NCBI GenBank assembly: GCA_964614585.1
Contig: CAZTLW010000131.1
Location: forward strand, 1 to 6,400
Length of the DNA: 6,400 nt
Reading direction: 5' to 3'
Source of the DNA: JAHEFX01 sp964614585
Lineage (GTDB): Bacteria; Actinomycetota; Acidimicrobiia; Spongiisociales; JAENVV01
Position numbers and translations under genes: made by a program. The notes under the pieces were generated by a model, which was not told where the DNA came from, searched no databases, and worked only from the letters and a program-made list of their open reading frames with translations. This document shows positions 5,261-6,400 of this stretch, piece by piece (within the stretch, counting starts at the first letter, position 1; each line of letters starts with the position of its first letter).

Positions 5261-6400
5261 ATGATGCGAAAACTGTTTTTATTTATAGCCCTGCTGGTAA
5301 CGGCGGGGCTTGCACAGCCGAACGACGCGAACACCACGCATTATCAAGAGTGGGAGTTGCCGACTGCGGCGGCTTCGATCACGAACTGGGTGGCGGTGAT
5401 ACCTGTCAGCCGGTTGGATTCGGCTATGGTGGCAGCGTCCCGGTCTGATGGTCTGGACATTCGGGTGTACAACAGTGCGGGTACGGAGCTGAACAGGTAT
5501 GTTCGGAGTTACGATTCAGCCAGCTACAGCGGGTTGATTTATGTCGGCACACCGTTGTCGAACGCTGCTGTGACCACTGTGCAGATCGAGACCGGATCGG
5601 GAACTTCGTATGCGAATGACGCCGCTACGTTTACCGATGCTGGCTTCCTGCGGTTCCTGGATTTCGACGGGGATGTGACGGACCTGTGCGGTATTGCCAA
5701 CGCGACGGCGGTGGGCAGTCCTACGTATTCCGCTGGTGATGTCGGGCAGAAACTTGACCTGAATGGGACCGATCAGTACCTGTATTTTGCTGATGCCGAT
5801 GACTTGTCAATCGGTGATGGAACCACGGATGATCCAAAGTCGATTGTCGCTCGCGTAAACGTGACAGACGCAACGTCGTTTTATCTGGCCAGCAAGCCGA
5901 GCGGATCTAGCTACGATTGGGTTTTTGGATTAGCATCTGATGACAAGCTCAGTTTCCAAACACGGGACGTATCACTATCTGCCGTCAGGCAGAGGCGGTA
6001 TGATTCGGCGTTGGGTGCCGATGAGGGTGCTCTGCATACGTATGGAACCAGCTATGGCGGAGATGAATCCAGTCCCAATGCAGACATGGACTTGTACCGC
6101 GACGGTACTGCCGTAGACGACATCGATGCCAACTCCGGGGCGACGTACACGGCGTCAGAAAATGGCACTGGAGAGTTGTATGTAGGGGGGCTGAAGGCGG
6201 CTAGCAACCTTGCAAGCGGGTCGTTTTGCATGTGGGCCATTAACTCTCGCAAAATGGCAACCGCCGAACACTCCGAATATCACGACAACTGGAGCGCCCC
6301 CGACACTTATGGCACGCTGGGCGCGGTGCAGGCGGCATCCACCGCCCCCACAATCACCGCAGCAGTGCCGGACAGTGCGATACATTTTGGCGGGGACTCC
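5261..6400 (+). CDS. Secreted DUF2341-like / LamG (concanavalin A-like) domain protein, 3'-truncated by the window edge
   Basis: The frame is open from ATG 5261 to base 6400 with no stop: 380 codons seen, C-terminus missing. An ATG at 5264 is an equally good start; AAGG at 5253-5256 is four and seven bases from the two, favouring the second. Residues 1-18 form a Sec signal peptide (RKLFLFIALLVTAGLA, cut before QP). Residues about 30-110 resemble a DUF2341-type beta domain (WVAVIPVSRLDSAMV, then DGLDIRVYNSAGTELNRYV). Residues about 129-345 look like a LamG/laminin-G-3 jelly roll: FLDFDGDVTDLCG, then LDLNGTDQYLYFADADDLSIGDG, with paired strands after it. Such folds bind glycans or cell surfaces and are common in phage tail fibres and in secreted bacterial adhesins. 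From about residue 360 a Thr/Ala-rich linker leads to another domain outside the window. The secretion signal argues against an ordinary cytoplasmically assembled tail fibre. Receptor binding or surface alteration is inferred. Confidence 0.8.
   Translation, partial: MMRKLFLFIALLVTAGLAQPNDANTTHYQEWELPTAAASITNWVAVIPVSRLDSAMVAASRSDGLDIRVYNSAGTELNRYVRSYDSASYSGLIYVGTPLSNAAVTTVQIETGSGTSYANDAATFTDAGFLRFLDFDGDVTDLCGIANATAVGSPTYSAGDVGQKLDLNGTDQYLYFADADDLSIGDGTTDDPKSIVARVNVTDATSFYLASKPSGSSYDWVFGLASDDKLSFQTRDVSLSAVRQRRYDSALGADEGALHTYGTSYGGDESSPNADMDLYRDGTAVDDIDANSGATYTASENGTGELYVGGLKAASNLASGSFCMWAINSRKMATAEHSEYHDNWSAPDTYGTLGAVQAASTAPTITAAVPDSAIHFGGDS

Overview
The window looks like the late region of a double-stranded DNA tailed phage or prophage infecting a Gram-negative (outer-membrane-bearing) bacterium. 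It is moderately GC-rich and tightly packed, with short or negative intergenic gaps and one dominant direction of transcription. It carries a cell-wall peptidase next to several tiny membrane proteins, preceded by long Ala/Gly-rich proteins without recognisable enzymatic motifs. The Gram-negative inference rests mainly on a Pal/OmpA-like lipoprotein. No integrase, terminase, capsid or tRNA gene is visible, so lytic or temperate lifestyle and host genus cannot be read from this piece.

Layout. (1) 1-2716, plus strand: two long proteins, the first probably cut by the left edge, the second with a Gly/Ala-rich hydrophobic centre. I interpret them as virion-associated or DNA-ejection-type proteins, without a firm family match. 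(2) 2685-2946, minus strand: a single small gene for a 69-residue protein with one membrane segment and a coiled coil. It is read against all its neighbours from its own near-perfect sigma70-type promoter (TTGACT, 17-base spacer, TATAAT) and a consensus Shine-Dalgarno, which is the layout of a phage 'moron'. Its 3' end overlaps the end of the upstream plus-strand gene, and a stem-loop lies just past that gene's stop. (3) 2983-4518, plus strand: a probable lysis cassette with an NlpC/P60 peptidase, a 104-residue two-membrane-segment protein (holin candidate), a Pal/OmpA-like lipoprotein, and an 82-residue coiled-coil plus C-terminal membrane-anchor protein resembling XhlA. (4) 4515-6400, plus strand: a 72-residue small protein, a 178-residue beta-rich protein with a Sec signal peptide, and the first 380 codons of a protein with a signal peptide, a DUF2341-like region and a LamG/concanavalin-A-like domain, running off the right edge.

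How they may work together (inference): the peptidase degrades peptidoglycan once the small membrane proteins permeabilise the inner membrane, while the Pal-like lipoprotein could act on the outer membrane or on Tol-Pal. The secreted beta-rich and LamG-type proteins would act in the periplasm or at the cell surface, which is unusual for genes in a phage late operon. The most interesting points are the self-promoted antisense gene, the Pal-like protein whose canonical peptidoglycan-binding Asp is replaced by Cys, and the run of exported proteins after the lysis genes.
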